The notes beneath the pieces were generated by a model. That model had not been told where the DNA came from and made no database searches. It was given only the letters and a program-made list of their open reading frames with translations. 64,000 bases of DNA from Vibrio fluvialis (GTDB lineage Bacteria > Pseudomonadota > Gammaproteobacteria > Enterobacterales > Vibrionaceae): assembly GCF_900460245.1 (NCBI RefSeq), contig NZ_UHIP01000002.1:1178001-1242000 (forward strand), read 5' to 3'. Of this stretch, positions 32,901 to 42,711 are shown one piece after another. Position 1 is the first letter of the stretch, and each line of letters opens with the position of its first letter. A program made the translations under genes and the position numbers.

Positions 32901-35777
32901 ATGCGAATCAGCAAAACCAGCATCGGACGTAAATTATTGTTATCGTTTATCGCGATGGCATTTCTGGTGCTGCTATCCGCAATTATCGGCGTGTTGGGTT
33001 TTTCGCAGGTTTCAAAAACCGAACGTCAGGTCGTCAACAGCGCCATTCCGGCCATGCTGGAAGCGCGTCAGGTGGCCGAACTCAGTAATCGCATCATTGG
33101 TTCGGTGCAAACGCTCTCTACCGCTAACAATGAAGAGCAGCGTAAGCAGGTTGGTAAAACCCTGTTTGAACAACTCGGCCAGTTGCTTGAACACGTTAAA
33201 ACCCTGGGCCAGGACTCTTCCGATACTCAGTTGCTGAGCTCACTGGAAGCGGATGTGCAAAGTGTGATTGATACACTGGGTCTGCTCGGACAAGAAGTTG
33301 AACGTAAACTGCAACTGACGGAAACGCTAAACCACCAGGCGCTCAACATGCGCGCTTCGGCGCAAGAGCTTGAACAGCTCACCCGCACGCAGGTGCTCAA
33401 CACCAGCACAGTGGCGGTGGCCAATGTCACACATATCTACGATCTGCTAAAGGAAAAACGCACGGCGCAGGTTTATAAGGCGCTCGATACCTTGGTCGAG
33501 GTCGATTTGGATTTGTCCGAACGCCTGCACGAATTGCATTTGCTGGCGTACAAAGTGCTTAATGAAATTGAAGAGACCCGCACCGTCACGGATATTCAGC
33601 GTATCGTCGCGCTTCAGCAGGAATTTGTCACCAATATTGAAGTGATGCAGCGCCGCGTCCAGGCGGTTGAAGATCCAACCCGTTCCAAACAGATGACTCT
33701 GCTGCTCACTCAATTGGAACAGCAGCAGACTCTGTTTGATGATTTGATCGCACGCCATAACAGTACGTTGCGCGCGCAGGATCTAGCCACTCAATCGCTG
33801 GACCAGTTCGCCTCTTTGAACCAGCGGGTCAACCAGTTGGTGGATACGTCTAACCAGTCGGCCACTGCTGCGGTGTATGAACTGTCGCGAACATTAAGTC
33901 TGGCGCAATGGACGTTGTCAGTTCTTAGCTTAGTTGGTCTGATCGCCACGACGATCATTGTCTGGCGCGTGGTGTATCAATCGGTGGTTAAACGCTTGGC
34001 GCGGCATACATCGGCACTGCTTTCGGTCGCAAAAGGACAATTACAAGTCGAAGTGGAAACGCAAGGCCATGATGAGCTGGCGGAAATGGGCCGCGCGATT
34101 GCGACGGCTCGTGACACCGCAAAAGCGCTGAAAGTTGTCGCGGAAAGCGAAGTTAAGGCCAAGCGAGAGCTGCAAGAGCACAAGGCGCATCTGGAAGATG
34201 TGGTTGAAGAGCGCACCTTACAGCTACGCGAAACGAACCAAAAGCTCAATCAGGAAGTACTCAACCATGCCAAAGCGCGTCTGGATGCAGAGCAGGCAAG
34301 TCGCGCTAAATCGGTATTCCTCGCCACCATGAGCCATGAAATTCGCACCCCGATGAACGGAGTATTGGGTACCGCGCATCTGCTGCAAGATACTCCGCTG
34401 TCCGACACGCAGCGTCATTATGTCAACGTGATTGACCGCAGCGGACAGAACTTATTGGCCATTCTTAACGATGTTTTGGATTACTCAAAAATCGAAGCCG
34501 GACATTTACAGATTCGCCATGCCAGCTTTAATTTGCGTCACATGCTGCGCTGCGTGTATCAGCTGATGGAAAGCCGGGCGAAGGAAAAAGGTTTAGCTCT
34601 CAACCTGCACATTGATTCGGATTTGGCGGATTACTGGAAAGGGGATGAAACCCGTCTACAACAAGTTCTGAACAATTTAGTGAGCAATGCGATTAAGTTC
34701 ACGCCGCAAGGGCATGTTGACCTGGCGGTTTATCCTGACCCGAATGACGAGTGCGACGTGCTGTTTGAAGTGTGCGATACGGGTATTGGCATCAGTGCTG
34801 CCGATCAGCAAACCTTGTTTGACGCCTTCACTCAGGCGGAGGCTGGGCTTGCAACTCAAGGCGGAACAGGGCTCGGTTTGGCCATCAGTTCTCGCTTGGT
34901 GGAAGCAATGCAAGGTGAACTGCAGGTTGAATCGAGCCTCAATGAAGGTAGTCGCTTTTACTTCTCTCTGCCTTTGGAACTCGGAGACGCGGTAACCGAA
35001 CCGGCGGAGGTGCCGCTGACCAATACGTCATCAGTCAAGGTGTTGGTGGTCGAAGATAACGACGTTAACCAGTTGGTGGCGGAAGGTTTTCTTAATAGCC
35101 TGGGCCATCAAGTGGTGATTGCAGCCAATACTAAACAAGCGCTGAGCGTGTTTGCCCAGCAGCGGTTCGATATTGCGCTGCTTGATATCAATCTGCCGGA
35201 CGGAGATGGCGTGAGCCTGATGAATCAGCTCAGAGCACTGGAACAGCAGCAAGGGCAAACACCGATACCGATGGTGGCGGTGTCGGCTCACGTATTTAAT
35301 GAAGAAGTGAACCATTATCTCGCTTCCGGTTTTGACGGTTATCTGCCCAAACCGCTGGTGAAGTCAGAATTGGCACGCATGCTGGTGCAACAACTGAGGC
35401 TGAGCGATACACCGCACAAGGCGACAAACAGCCAGTCTCATCAGGACAATATTCTCAATACTGCGCAATTGCATGACGATATTGAGGTACTTGGCATGGA
35501 GAAAATGGCCGAAATCGTCCGCTATTTCCGACAAGGCGCGCAGCACACATCGATGCAGTTTGCTGACCAAACGCTCAGCGAAGAGGCGATCAAGCAGGCT
35601 GCCCATAAACTCAAAGGATCGGCCGGAAGCTTGGGCTTAATACAATTGATGAAATTGTGTGAGGAGGTGGAGCGCGCTGCATCGCCACGCCAACGAGCGA
35701 GTGAGAAGCTGGATGAAATTCAGCAAACGATAGACGCTTCGCTCGCTGCACTAGAGGCAGAAATTAACTGGTCATAA
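32901..35777 (+). CDS. torS: TorS-like tripartite hybrid sensor kinase
   Basis: Inner-membrane sensor for trimethylamine N-oxide/TorT. 958 residues: TM1 (about 13-35), a long helical periplasmic region (about 36-335), TM2 (about 335-355), HAMP and coiled coil (about 356-470), HisKA with His479 (TMSHEIRTPMNG), ATPase (DTGIGI, GTGLGLAI), receiver with Asp762 (IALLDINLPDGDG), and a C-terminal HPT domain with His902 (AAHKLKGSAGSLGL). The His-Asp-His relay is complete, as in TorS. Divergent from torT with 75 bases between. Confidence 0.9.
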   Translation: MRISKTSIGRKLLLSFIAMAFLVLLSAIIGVLGFSQVSKTERQVVNSAIPAMLEARQVAELSNRIIGSVQTLSTANNEEQRKQVGKTLFEQLGQLLEHVKTLGQDSSDTQLLSSLEADVQSVIDTLGLLGQEVERKLQLTETLNHQALNMRASAQELEQLTRTQVLNTSTVAVANVTHIYDLLKEKRTAQVYKALDTLVEVDLDLSERLHELHLLAYKVLNEIEETRTVTDIQRIVALQQEFVTNIEVMQRRVQAVEDPTRSKQMTLLLTQLEQQQTLFDDLIARHNSTLRAQDLATQSLDQFASLNQRVNQLVDTSNQSATAAVYELSRTLSLAQWTLSVLSLVGLIATTIIVWRVVYQSVVKRLARHTSALLSVAKGQLQVEVETQGHDELAEMGRAIATARDTAKALKVVAESEVKAKRELQEHKAHLEDVVEERTLQLRETNQKLNQEVLNHAKARLDAEQASRAKSVFLATMSHEIRTPMNGVLGTAHLLQDTPLSDTQRHYVNVIDRSGQNLLAILNDVLDYSKIEAGHLQIRHASFNLRHMLRCVYQLMESRAKEKGLALNLHIDSDLADYWKGDETRLQQVLNNLVSNAIKFTPQGHVDLAVYPDPNDECDVLFEVCDTGIGISAADQQTLFDAFTQAEAGLATQGGTGLGLAISSRLVEAMQGELQVESSLNEGSRFYFSLPLELGDAVTEPAEVPLTNTSSVKVLVVEDNDVNQLVAEGFLNSLGHQVVIAANTKQALSVFAQQRFDIALLDINLPDGDGVSLMNQLRALEQQQGQTPIPMVAVSAHVFNEEVNHYLASGFDGYLPKPLVKSELARMLVQQLRLSDTPHKATNSQSHQDNILNTAQLHDDIEVLGMEKMAEIVRYFRQGAQHTSMQFADQTLSEEAIKQAAHKLKGSAGSLGLIQLMKLCEEVERAASPRQRASEKLDEIQQTIDASLAALEAEINWS

Positions 35778-35802
35778 AAAGGGCCTGCGACAAGCGCAGG
35801 CC
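35777..35802 (-). terminator. Terminator of the pyruvate kinase gene
   Basis: Stem GGCCTGCG (35782-35789) with CGCAGGCC (35795-35802), 5-base loop. The T-run (CTTTTT) is on the minus strand, so it serves the leftward pyk gene ending at 35871, though it also overlaps the 3' end of torS. Confidence 0.7.
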
Positions 35803-35870
35803 AAAACCCTGTGGAGCAGGGGGAGGGTGTGGTCACTATGTGAACCAGCGAGTGCGGTAAACCCTACAAT

Positions 35871-37334
35871 TTAAGCCGCTAAATCTTTGGGAGTGGTGAG
35901 GCTCAGCAGGCGGCAGACATTCACGCTGCCGACCCCTTCAACTGATTCCAGTTGCGTCAGCAAAATAGACGAAATTTGCTTCTGCTCTGCTCCAGGCCGC
36001 AATACATTGAGCAATTGTTGTGATAGCTGGTCGGCATTTGGGTTGATGTTTGGCAAATAAATCGGCGTGACACCACGCAGCAGAGCCAGTTTGTTCAGTA
36101 GCTCAGGCTTATCTGAAATAGCCCAAATGGTTGCCTGACTTTGGCAACGAGACATCAAAAGCGGTGTTTCACCCTTTTGAGTGATGATGGCTACGCCAAG
36201 ATCTTTGTGTACTTTTGAGGCGGAAATCATCGATGAAAGAGCAAAACTTTTACCCGCATCGCTGCACAGATGATGCAGCTTGTCCCAGCAGTCCTGAGCA
36301 CAAGACGCTTCGTTCTCAACGCCCGTCGCAATGCGAACCATGGCCTGAACCGCTTCGACCGGATACTGGCCTGCGGCCGATTCTGCCGATAACATCACTG
36401 CGTCTGTACCATCCAGAATGGCGTTGGCAACATCCAGCACTTCTGCGCGCGTTGGCAGAGGGTTTTCAATCATCGATTCCATCATTTGTGTCGCGGTGAT
36501 CACTGGCTTGCCGTGATGTTTGGTGCGGGCAATCAAGACTTTTTGTACACTTGGCAAACGTGCGTCGCCAATCTCAACGCCAAGGTCGCCACGCGCAACC
36601 ATGATGACGTCGGAAGCCTGAATGATGTCATCCATGGCTTCGAGGCTGCTGACCACTTCCGCGCGCTCAACTTTGGCGACGATTTGTGCAAAGCAGCCTG
36701 CGTCTTGAGCTAACTTGCGAGCGTACTCAATATCCTGACCATTACGAGGGAAGGAGATCGCGAGAAAATCGGCATTCAGTTTGGCGGCGGTGATGATGTC
36801 CTGTTTATCTTTGTCCGTCAGTGCTGGTGCAGACAGGCCACCGCCCAGCAGGTTGATGCCTTTACGGTTAGAAAGTTTGCCACTGTTGAGCACTTTGGTG
36901 GTGACCTGTTGTTCGGCTTGATTGACGTCCAACACTTCCAGTTGAATACGTCCATCATCGAGCAGCAGGATGTTGCTTGGCGTTAAGTCGGCAATCAGCT
37001 GTGGGTAATCGAGTCCGACACGTTGCTGATTGCCAGCTTGTTGACCCAATCGACCGTCCAATATGAAGATATCGCCAGCGGTGAGTTGTACCACATCATT
37101 TTCAAAGCAGGAGATGCGGATTTTGGGACCCTGAAGATCAACCAGCACTCCGACACTGACATTCAACGTTCGGGCAATGTCCCGCACCAGTTCGGCGCGG
37201 GCAATGTGTTCTTCTGCGCTGCCGTGTGAAAAGTTCAGGCGCACGACATTGACGCCGGATTGAATAAGTTGAGTCAGCTTTTCACGACTCTGACTGGCAG
37301 GGCCTAGCGTAGCCACAATTTTGGTTTTACACAT
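35871..37334 (-). CDS. pyk: Pyruvate kinase (PykA-like)
   Basis: Phosphoenolpyruvate plus ADP to pyruvate plus ATP. 487 residues. Substrate and metal motifs are present: TKIVATLGPAS, NVVRLNFSHGSAEEH, DLQGPKIR, SNRKGINLLGGGLSAPALTDKD, IVAKVERAEVV, MVARGDLGVEIG and ITATQMMESMI. The sequence follows the type II PykA pattern (LLDDGRIQLEVL) more than PykF. The C-terminal domain is more divergent than usual. Upstream is the phosphoglycerate transporter gene pgtP (75 bases between the pgtP stop and the pyk start), which suggests that imported phosphoglycerates or PEP feed straight into this enzyme. ATG 37334 has AGGA upstream. Confidence 0.93.
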   Translation of the reverse strand: MCKTKIVATLGPASQSREKLTQLIQSGVNVVRLNFSHGSAEEHIARAELVRDIARTLNVSVGVLVDLQGPKIRISCFENDVVQLTAGDIFILDGRLGQQAGNQQRVGLDYPQLIADLTPSNILLLDDGRIQLEVLDVNQAEQQVTTKVLNSGKLSNRKGINLLGGGLSAPALTDKDKQDIITAAKLNADFLAISFPRNGQDIEYARKLAQDAGCFAQIVAKVERAEVVSSLEAMDDIIQASDVIMVARGDLGVEIGDARLPSVQKVLIARTKHHGKPVITATQMMESMIENPLPTRAEVLDVANAILDGTDAVMLSAESAAGQYPVEAVQAMVRIATGVENEASCAQDCWDKLHHLCSDAGKSFALSSMISASKVHKDLGVAIITQKGETPLLMSRCQSQATIWAISDKPELLNKLALLRGVTPIYLPNINPNADQLSQQLLNVLRPGAEQKQISSILLTQLESVEGVGSVNVCRLLSLTTPKDLAA

Positions 37335-37408
37335 CTGTAATTCCTAATAACGACGAAACAAAATACAAAAATGAAGAGCAGGAGCCGAAGCCCCTGCAAG
37401 ATCAATAA

Positions 37409-38788
37409 TTAAGAAGCGGTGCTGGTTTGCAGCTTTTTGCCTTCAACGTCGTCGATATCGACCACTTTCTTCGCATTCCAAACGGTGAGAGCAAGCAGAA
37501 CAGAGACAATACTTGCGGCCAGCCAGAAGTACTGCGCGCTGCTGAAGTCGTACTTTGATACGCCATCCACTTCAGTGATTTTGATCAGCGACGCTGAAAT
37601 CAGTTCTTGCGCAGAAGCGGCGATGTATGAACATAGGCCAATCAGACCTTTTACTGCGCCCACCGCGTTTTTCGGCATCAGGTCACACGCCATTAAGCCC
37701 GCAAGGAAGACAACCAGACCACCGATAGAGAAACCGATCATGCTGAGTGCGGCTGCATCAACGAAGCGGTTGTCCGGGCCGAAGAACATCAGGCACATAC
37801 CCGCCACGTTAGCCAGTCCGTACATCAGGTTAGGAATATTACGGTTACCTTTGAAGACTTTGTCAGACAAGATACCGGACAAAATTGCGCCCGCCAGACC
37901 AGCCGTTGGGTACATGGACATCGCAAAGCCAGCGTCAATCAGTGAGTAACCTTTAGACTCTTGCAGATAGAGAACCGCCCATGAAGACATCGCGTAGCGA
38001 GAGATGTACATCGCAGCACAAGCGAAAGCAATCAGCCACACCACCGGTTGTTTGAGAATGAACATCTGTGCACGGCGAGTTTCTTTCGGATCAGAAGCTT
38101 TTTTGATCTCTGCTTCTTCACCAAATGCCGACGCCGGATCCGGCAGGCCGTAAGTCTGAGGGCGGTCTTTCAACAGCTTCAACATAATTAGCGCTGCAAC
38201 TACTGCTGCGATACCCGCGCCGATGAAACCTGCACGCCAACCGAAGTAGCTCACCAGAGATGCTGTCAGAATCCAGGTAATACCTTCGCCGATGTTCCGT
38301 GAACCACCCCAGATAGAGTAACGGCTACCACGCTGTGACGGCGAAAACCATTGGAACAGGGATACACAAGAAGGTGCGGAGCCGACAGATTGGAACCAAC
38401 CGTTCAAGCCCCAAAGCAGAACGAAGAAGAAGCCGACGGTATTCATCCCCATGAAAACGGCGGTAACACCGGAGAACATCAAAGAGATCGACATGAAACG
38501 GCCGATGTTCGCATAGTCGGACAAGAAGCCATTGAGGAACTTACCGAATGCGTAGGTAAAGAAGAACGCAGAACCCATGATACCCAGTTCTTCGATGGTG
38601 ACGATGCCGGCATCCAGCATCGGCTTTTTCACCACGCCAAGGCTCATACGTACGACGTAGAAGACAGCATAACCAAAGATCAGGCCAGAGAAGACCTGCC
38701 ATTGAAAACTTTTGTAGCGTTTTTGCATCTCCGCACTGGAGCTGTCCGATAACGGCAGATCCGGGCGGGTTTTAAAGAAGTTGAACAT
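37409..38788 (-). CDS. pgtP: PgtP-like phosphoglycerate transporter (MFS, organophosphate:Pi antiporter type)
   Basis: Inner-membrane MFS protein of the GlpT/UhpT/PgtP family. 459 residues with 12 predicted hydrophobic helices and the family segments FGYAVFYVVRMSLGVVKKPM, SAFFFTYAFGKFLNGFLSDYANIGRFM and GLNGWFQSVGSAPSCVSLFQWF. PgtP imports 2- and 3-phosphoglycerate and phosphoenolpyruvate. The choice of PgtP over GlpT or UhpT rests on the divergent pgtC-pgtB-pgtA genes. ATG 38788 has GGAG 8 bases upstream; a longer reading to 38944 has no supporting site and no family match. Confidence 0.88.
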   Translation of the reverse strand: MFNFFKTRPDLPLSDSSSAEMQKRYKSFQWQVFSGLIFGYAVFYVVRMSLGVVKKPMLDAGIVTIEELGIMGSAFFFTYAFGKFLNGFLSDYANIGRFMSISLMFSGVTAVFMGMNTVGFFFVLLWGLNGWFQSVGSAPSCVSLFQWFSPSQRGSRYSIWGGSRNIGEGITWILTASLVSYFGWRAGFIGAGIAAVVAALIMLKLLKDRPQTYGLPDPASAFGEEAEIKKASDPKETRRAQMFILKQPVVWLIAFACAAMYISRYAMSSWAVLYLQESKGYSLIDAGFAMSMYPTAGLAGAILSGILSDKVFKGNRNIPNLMYGLANVAGMCLMFFGPDNRFVDAAALSMIGFSIGGLVVFLAGLMACDLMPKNAVGAVKGLIGLCSYIAASAQELISASLIKITEVDGVSKYDFSSAQYFWLAASIVSVLLALTVWNAKKVVDIDDVEGKKLQTSTAS

Positions 38789-39037
38789 AAATGCTCTCCA
38801 TAAGTAACAACAATAAAGCGGATTACGTGTTTCGGGAGCATCATTGGTGAATTGCGCACAAGGTACAAAATGGCGGATTTGGGGCAAAACTGACCCAACT
38901 GACGTACTCAGGCGGGTCAAAAGTGGGAAGTTGACGAGGGGCAATGCGCCAAATATTGATAAAATTCATAATGTGGATGCGTCAGAGTTGACTCAATCTC
39001 TGACCAAGCAAATTTTGATGAATTGACGGGTATTTGA
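38789..39037. promoter_or_regulatory. Divergent intergenic region between pgtP and pgtC
   Basis: 249 bases that must carry the promoters of both pgtP and the pgtC-B-A operon and the PgtA binding site. Around 38850-38950 there are GC-rich segments with several TGACxxA-like half-sites, but I could not define a reliable motif. A short reading frame here (38844-39026) has no ribosome site and I do not count it as a gene. Confidence 0.45.
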
Positions 39038-40369
39038 TTGAACGCACAAAACTTAGGGATTTATCGCTTCGTCCGAGGGATTCGAAGTGGGTTGAGGCTG
39101 CGCCATGTGATGGTGCTGAGCTCGCTTATGAGTTCATTAGCGGTGGGCAGTGAACGTGAATTGGTGATCCTGACCACCTTTTCGCGCGAACCTTTGTTGC
39201 CCTTAATAGAGGAATTTACCCGCCAATATGAAGGTGTTGATGTTCAGATTGTTCACCGCCGGGCGCAATCGAGCGTGCAATTGCTCAATAAGAGCTACAT
39301 CAACAATATTGACTTGGTGCTGAGCTCCTCGCCTTACCTGATGCAGCAGTTGGCGGAAAGTGGCCGGCTGGCAATCCTGCCCGATCGTTTTCAGACGCCG
39401 GACTGGCTGCATCCGTTTGTGCTGCCGCCGACCAACAAAGTTGTCACCATTGGTTACTCCGGCGCGGGTGTCACCTGGAACAAAGATTATCTGGCCGCCC
39501 ATCATCTGCCGACGCCGAAGACGTTCGCCGATTTAGCCAACCCGGTGTTTTTTGGCCACGTCACGATGAGCACGCCAGCGCGCTCGGGCACCACGCAGCT
39601 GATGGTGGAAAGCGTACTGAAAAAATATGGCTGGGAAGCTGGCTGGCGTTTACTGATGAATGTTGGTGCCAACCTGGGAACTGTCTCCTCCCGCAGTTTT
39701 GGCGTCAGTGATTATATCGCGCGCGGCCAATTTGGTGCCGGGCCGACTATTGACAGTTACGCACTGATCCTCGAGCGCAAATTCCCGCACGTTAGTTTTG
39801 CCTATGATGATGCGTTTACTCTGATGCCGACATATGTCGCTCAGGTCAGCCAAAAGCAGAACGATGTCTACGCCAAGGCCTTTATTGATCTCTTGATGTC
39901 AAAAGGGGTGCAGGCCAACATGGACGCCAATGATTTCTCCAAACATGGCGTCAATGATGATTCGCTGTTCAGTGACAGTTTCACTCGCCTGTCGATGGCG
40001 ACGATGATGCGCCGCGAAGAGTGCATGAACCTGCTGTTTGATTTGACCATAACCAAACGTCTGCCTGCGCTGAAAGATACCTGGCTGATGATCATCAATG
40101 CGCGCGAGCAGTTTAAAAGTCAGCCGGAAGTATTAGCGCGTTTGCTGCAGATAGAGCGCAGCCTGTTTTCTGTTCCTATTACGGAATCGGCGTTGGATGG
40201 CGTCATCAATAGTATTTATCCGCTGGCCGATGAACAGGATACCGAATTGCAGGCGAACAAAGCCATGTTGCTGGCCAAGCTGAGTCACGAATGGAAAAAA
40301 CAGTTGGAAGTCTCGCTGAACCGAGCAAATGCTGACATCAAACAACTGCTGAGAGAAGCGGGCCAATGA
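39038..40369 (+). CDS. pgtC: PgtC-like periplasmic binding protein for phosphoglycerate sensing
   Basis: Periplasmic component that in Salmonella modulates the PgtB sensor. 443 residues from TTG 39038; the core is an iron/phosphate-type extracellular solute-binding fold (LVILTTFSREPLLPLIEEFTRQYEGVDVQIVH, GYSGAGVTWNKDYLAAHHLPTPKTFADL). The true start is uncertain. ATG 39110 is too short for a proper signal peptide, so the TTG or another upstream start that keeps the basic residues (RLRHVMVLSSLMSSLAVG) is preferred. Its stop overlaps pgtB's ATG (ATGA, 40366-40369). Confidence 0.85.
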   Translation: MNAQNLGIYRFVRGIRSGLRLRHVMVLSSLMSSLAVGSERELVILTTFSREPLLPLIEEFTRQYEGVDVQIVHRRAQSSVQLLNKSYINNIDLVLSSSPYLMQQLAESGRLAILPDRFQTPDWLHPFVLPPTNKVVTIGYSGAGVTWNKDYLAAHHLPTPKTFADLANPVFFGHVTMSTPARSGTTQLMVESVLKKYGWEAGWRLLMNVGANLGTVSSRSFGVSDYIARGQFGAGPTIDSYALILERKFPHVSFAYDDAFTLMPTYVAQVSQKQNDVYAKAFIDLLMSKGVQANMDANDFSKHGVNDDSLFSDSFTRLSMATMMRREECMNLLFDLTITKRLPALKDTWLMIINAREQFKSQPEVLARLLQIERSLFSVPITESALDGVINSIYPLADEQDTELQANKAMLLAKLSHEWKKQLEVSLNRANADIKQLLREAGQ

Positions 40370-42711
40370 GTTTACCCAAGTATCACACTATTGGCGCTCG
40401 TTTATTGCTGGCCTTCGGTGCCAGTACCTTGGTGGTGATTGCTGTCTGTCTGGTTGCCTGGTTCAACTGGAACAAACTGGAATCGCAGGTCAGTGAAGTG
40501 CTGCAAAAAAGTGTGCCGAAGTTCAATGCCAGTTATGTGCTCGAAAGTCGCAGCTCTGAAATTCGCCGTCGGATACAAATAATCGGCAGTGCCACCAATA
40601 AGGTGGTGCTGGATTCTCAGACAGAGCGGCTACAACAAGATTTTCTGGTCATGGATCAGGTGTGGAATACGCTCGCGAATGACAGTGAGGTGCAAACGTT
40701 GCGCGTTGGCTATCAACGCTTACGCACCTTTACCGAACGCTACAGCGAGTTAGTCTCGCTGCGTATTGATGTTCAACGCCAGATCGATATGTTGATCGAG
40801 CAACTGCAATGGACGCATCAGGACATCAACTGGGAGCTGACGCCACTGCGTCAGGAACTGCAATGGCAACTGGAACGAGGCGACGCAGGGGAAATGTCTG
40901 GTGCGTTGCTGGCTAAAATCAATTTGATCCAATCACTGCTGGATAGTGAAGCGCAGATTTACACCTTCTCTCGCGAACTGATGTTGGCCAGCCATCAGAC
41001 TCAGGTTGAAAACGGGATGAAGGTTTTGCAATACCGACTGGAAGAGCTGCAGACCGCCAGTCAGCCTATTTTCGAGATCCCAGCTTCGATTGCTTACCAA
41101 CAGATGCTGGGTGAGTTGGCGGAGCTATTGGTCATTGATGGTCCTTTTCATCGGGGAATCAGCCAAATGGTGCGGTTGAACAATGAACTTGATGACCTGA
41201 TGCAGAACATTCAGCAGCAGCTTTCCGTTCAGCACGCGGAAATCGCCAAGCTGGTCGAGTTGGCGGACAATACATTCACCGATGTGCAGAACGACACCAC
41301 ACAGATGATCCGCGAAGGGAACCGCGTGCTCTTAGCCTGCTTTGGTGTTTCGATCTGTCTGAGTCTGATTCTGGCGTATTACTTTGTGAAACGACGCATT
41401 GTGGCTCGGCTGGCCAACCTCAGTAATAGCCTGGATGCGATCATTCACAATGACTTGTCGCACCCTATTGTGGTGGATGGCAAAGATGAAATCGGCAAGC
41501 TCAGCAAACAGTTGATTGAGTACGGGCGCAAAGTGGAAGAGATGGAGCGCACTAATGCACTTAGCCTTATCAACAATACTCAGGCGAGTCTGATCACCTG
41601 CAATCTGCAAGGTGTGATCGAATCGGCTAACCCAAGTGCTCAAGCCACGCTGAAGCTGGAAGTGGGTAAGCTGCAACAAACACTGTGGCGCTGTTTTCCA
41701 GAAAAATTGCGAGCCTCGATCGAAGCTCTGTTTGCTCCCAATGATGACCTGATTAGAAAAGGGGCGCAAAGCGTGACTCTGTCGTTAGGCTGCGAAGAGA
41801 AACCGCATTACCTGCGGCTTTACCTGCGCAAGTTCAATCAGGGCCTGAGCGACAAGATCATTGTAACCATTACCGACGTAACGGATCAGGAGCACGCCAA
41901 TCGGCTGCTTGAAGAACGGGTGCGGGAGAAAACCCGTGACCTGATCGATAAAAACGAGCAGTTGCAGGCTGAAGTGGAAGAGCGTGAACGTGCTGAAGCG
42001 TACTTGAAACGCACGCAGAACGAACTGATTCAGGCCGCAAAGATGGCGGTAGTCGGACAAACCATGACCAGCCTTGCACATGAACTTAATCAGCCTCTGA
42101 GTGCGATGTCGACCTACCTTTTTACCGCGCGTTTGGCGCTGGAACAGGCAGAACATTCGCAAATAGCCATGAGTCTCGATCAGGTTGAAAGTCTCACTGA
42201 GCGAATGGGAAAAATCGTCAATAGCCTGCGTAACTTTGCCCGCAAGAGCCGGGTCGACGAACCGCTGCAAGCGCTCAGTCTGCAACTCGTCGTGGAGCAG
42301 GCCTTAACTCTGGTGCAGGCCAAAGCGAAGCGCCAGCAAGTGGCGCTGAGTTCAGAACTTGCGCCGGATCTTCGCGTGATGGGGGATGTGCTCGGATTGG
42401 AGCAGGTGCTGATTAACTTACTGGTCAATGGTTGTGATGCCGTCAGTAATAGCGAGGTCAAACGAGTCACCTTAAGTCAGATTGGCAGTGATGATCACTG
42501 GCATCGTATTGCGGTTGAAGACTCCGGGGCTGGCTTTGCTCATGACGTCGTCGGACAACTGTTTACACCGTTCACCTCAACCAAAGAGGTGGGCTTGGGC
42601 TTGGGGCTGAGTATTTGTCAGTCCCTGATTGAAAAAATGAATGGCAATATTTACCTGGCGTCGACGTTAGACAAAGGGGCAATGGTGGTTTTGGAGCTCG
42701 CGCATGACTAA
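40366..42711 (+). CDS. pgtB: PgtB-like sensor histidine kinase
   Basis: Inner-membrane kinase of the phosphoglycerate-sensing system. 781 residues: TM1 (about 15-35), long helical periplasmic region (about 36-325), TM2 (about 325-345), HAMP (about 346-400), PAS-like region (about 400-515), coiled coil, HisKA with His572 (SLAHELNQPLSAM), then ATPase (DSGAGFAHDV, GLGLGLSIC). It has no receiver. Its start overlaps the pgtC stop and its stop overlaps the pgtA start by 8 bases. Confidence 0.9.
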   Translation: MSLPKYHTIGARLLLAFGASTLVVIAVCLVAWFNWNKLESQVSEVLQKSVPKFNASYVLESRSSEIRRRIQIIGSATNKVVLDSQTERLQQDFLVMDQVWNTLANDSEVQTLRVGYQRLRTFTERYSELVSLRIDVQRQIDMLIEQLQWTHQDINWELTPLRQELQWQLERGDAGEMSGALLAKINLIQSLLDSEAQIYTFSRELMLASHQTQVENGMKVLQYRLEELQTASQPIFEIPASIAYQQMLGELAELLVIDGPFHRGISQMVRLNNELDDLMQNIQQQLSVQHAEIAKLVELADNTFTDVQNDTTQMIREGNRVLLACFGVSICLSLILAYYFVKRRIVARLANLSNSLDAIIHNDLSHPIVVDGKDEIGKLSKQLIEYGRKVEEMERTNALSLINNTQASLITCNLQGVIESANPSAQATLKLEVGKLQQTLWRCFPEKLRASIEALFAPNDDLIRKGAQSVTLSLGCEEKPHYLRLYLRKFNQGLSDKIIVTITDVTDQEHANRLLEERVREKTRDLIDKNEQLQAEVEERERAEAYLKRTQNELIQAAKMAVVGQTMTSLAHELNQPLSAMSTYLFTARLALEQAEHSQIAMSLDQVESLTERMGKIVNSLRNFARKSRVDEPLQALSLQLVVEQALTLVQAKAKRQQVALSSELAPDLRVMGDVLGLEQVLINLLVNGCDAVSNSEVKRVTLSQIGSDDHWHRIAVEDSGAGFAHDVVGQLFTPFTSTKEVGLGLGLSICQSLIEKMNGNIYLASTLDKGAMVVLELAHD

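Noticed and set aside
38789..38944. A longer N-terminus for pgtP (52 extra residues)
   Set aside because: No ribosome site, no family match; the ATG at 38788 has GGAG in front and opens the usual N-terminus.
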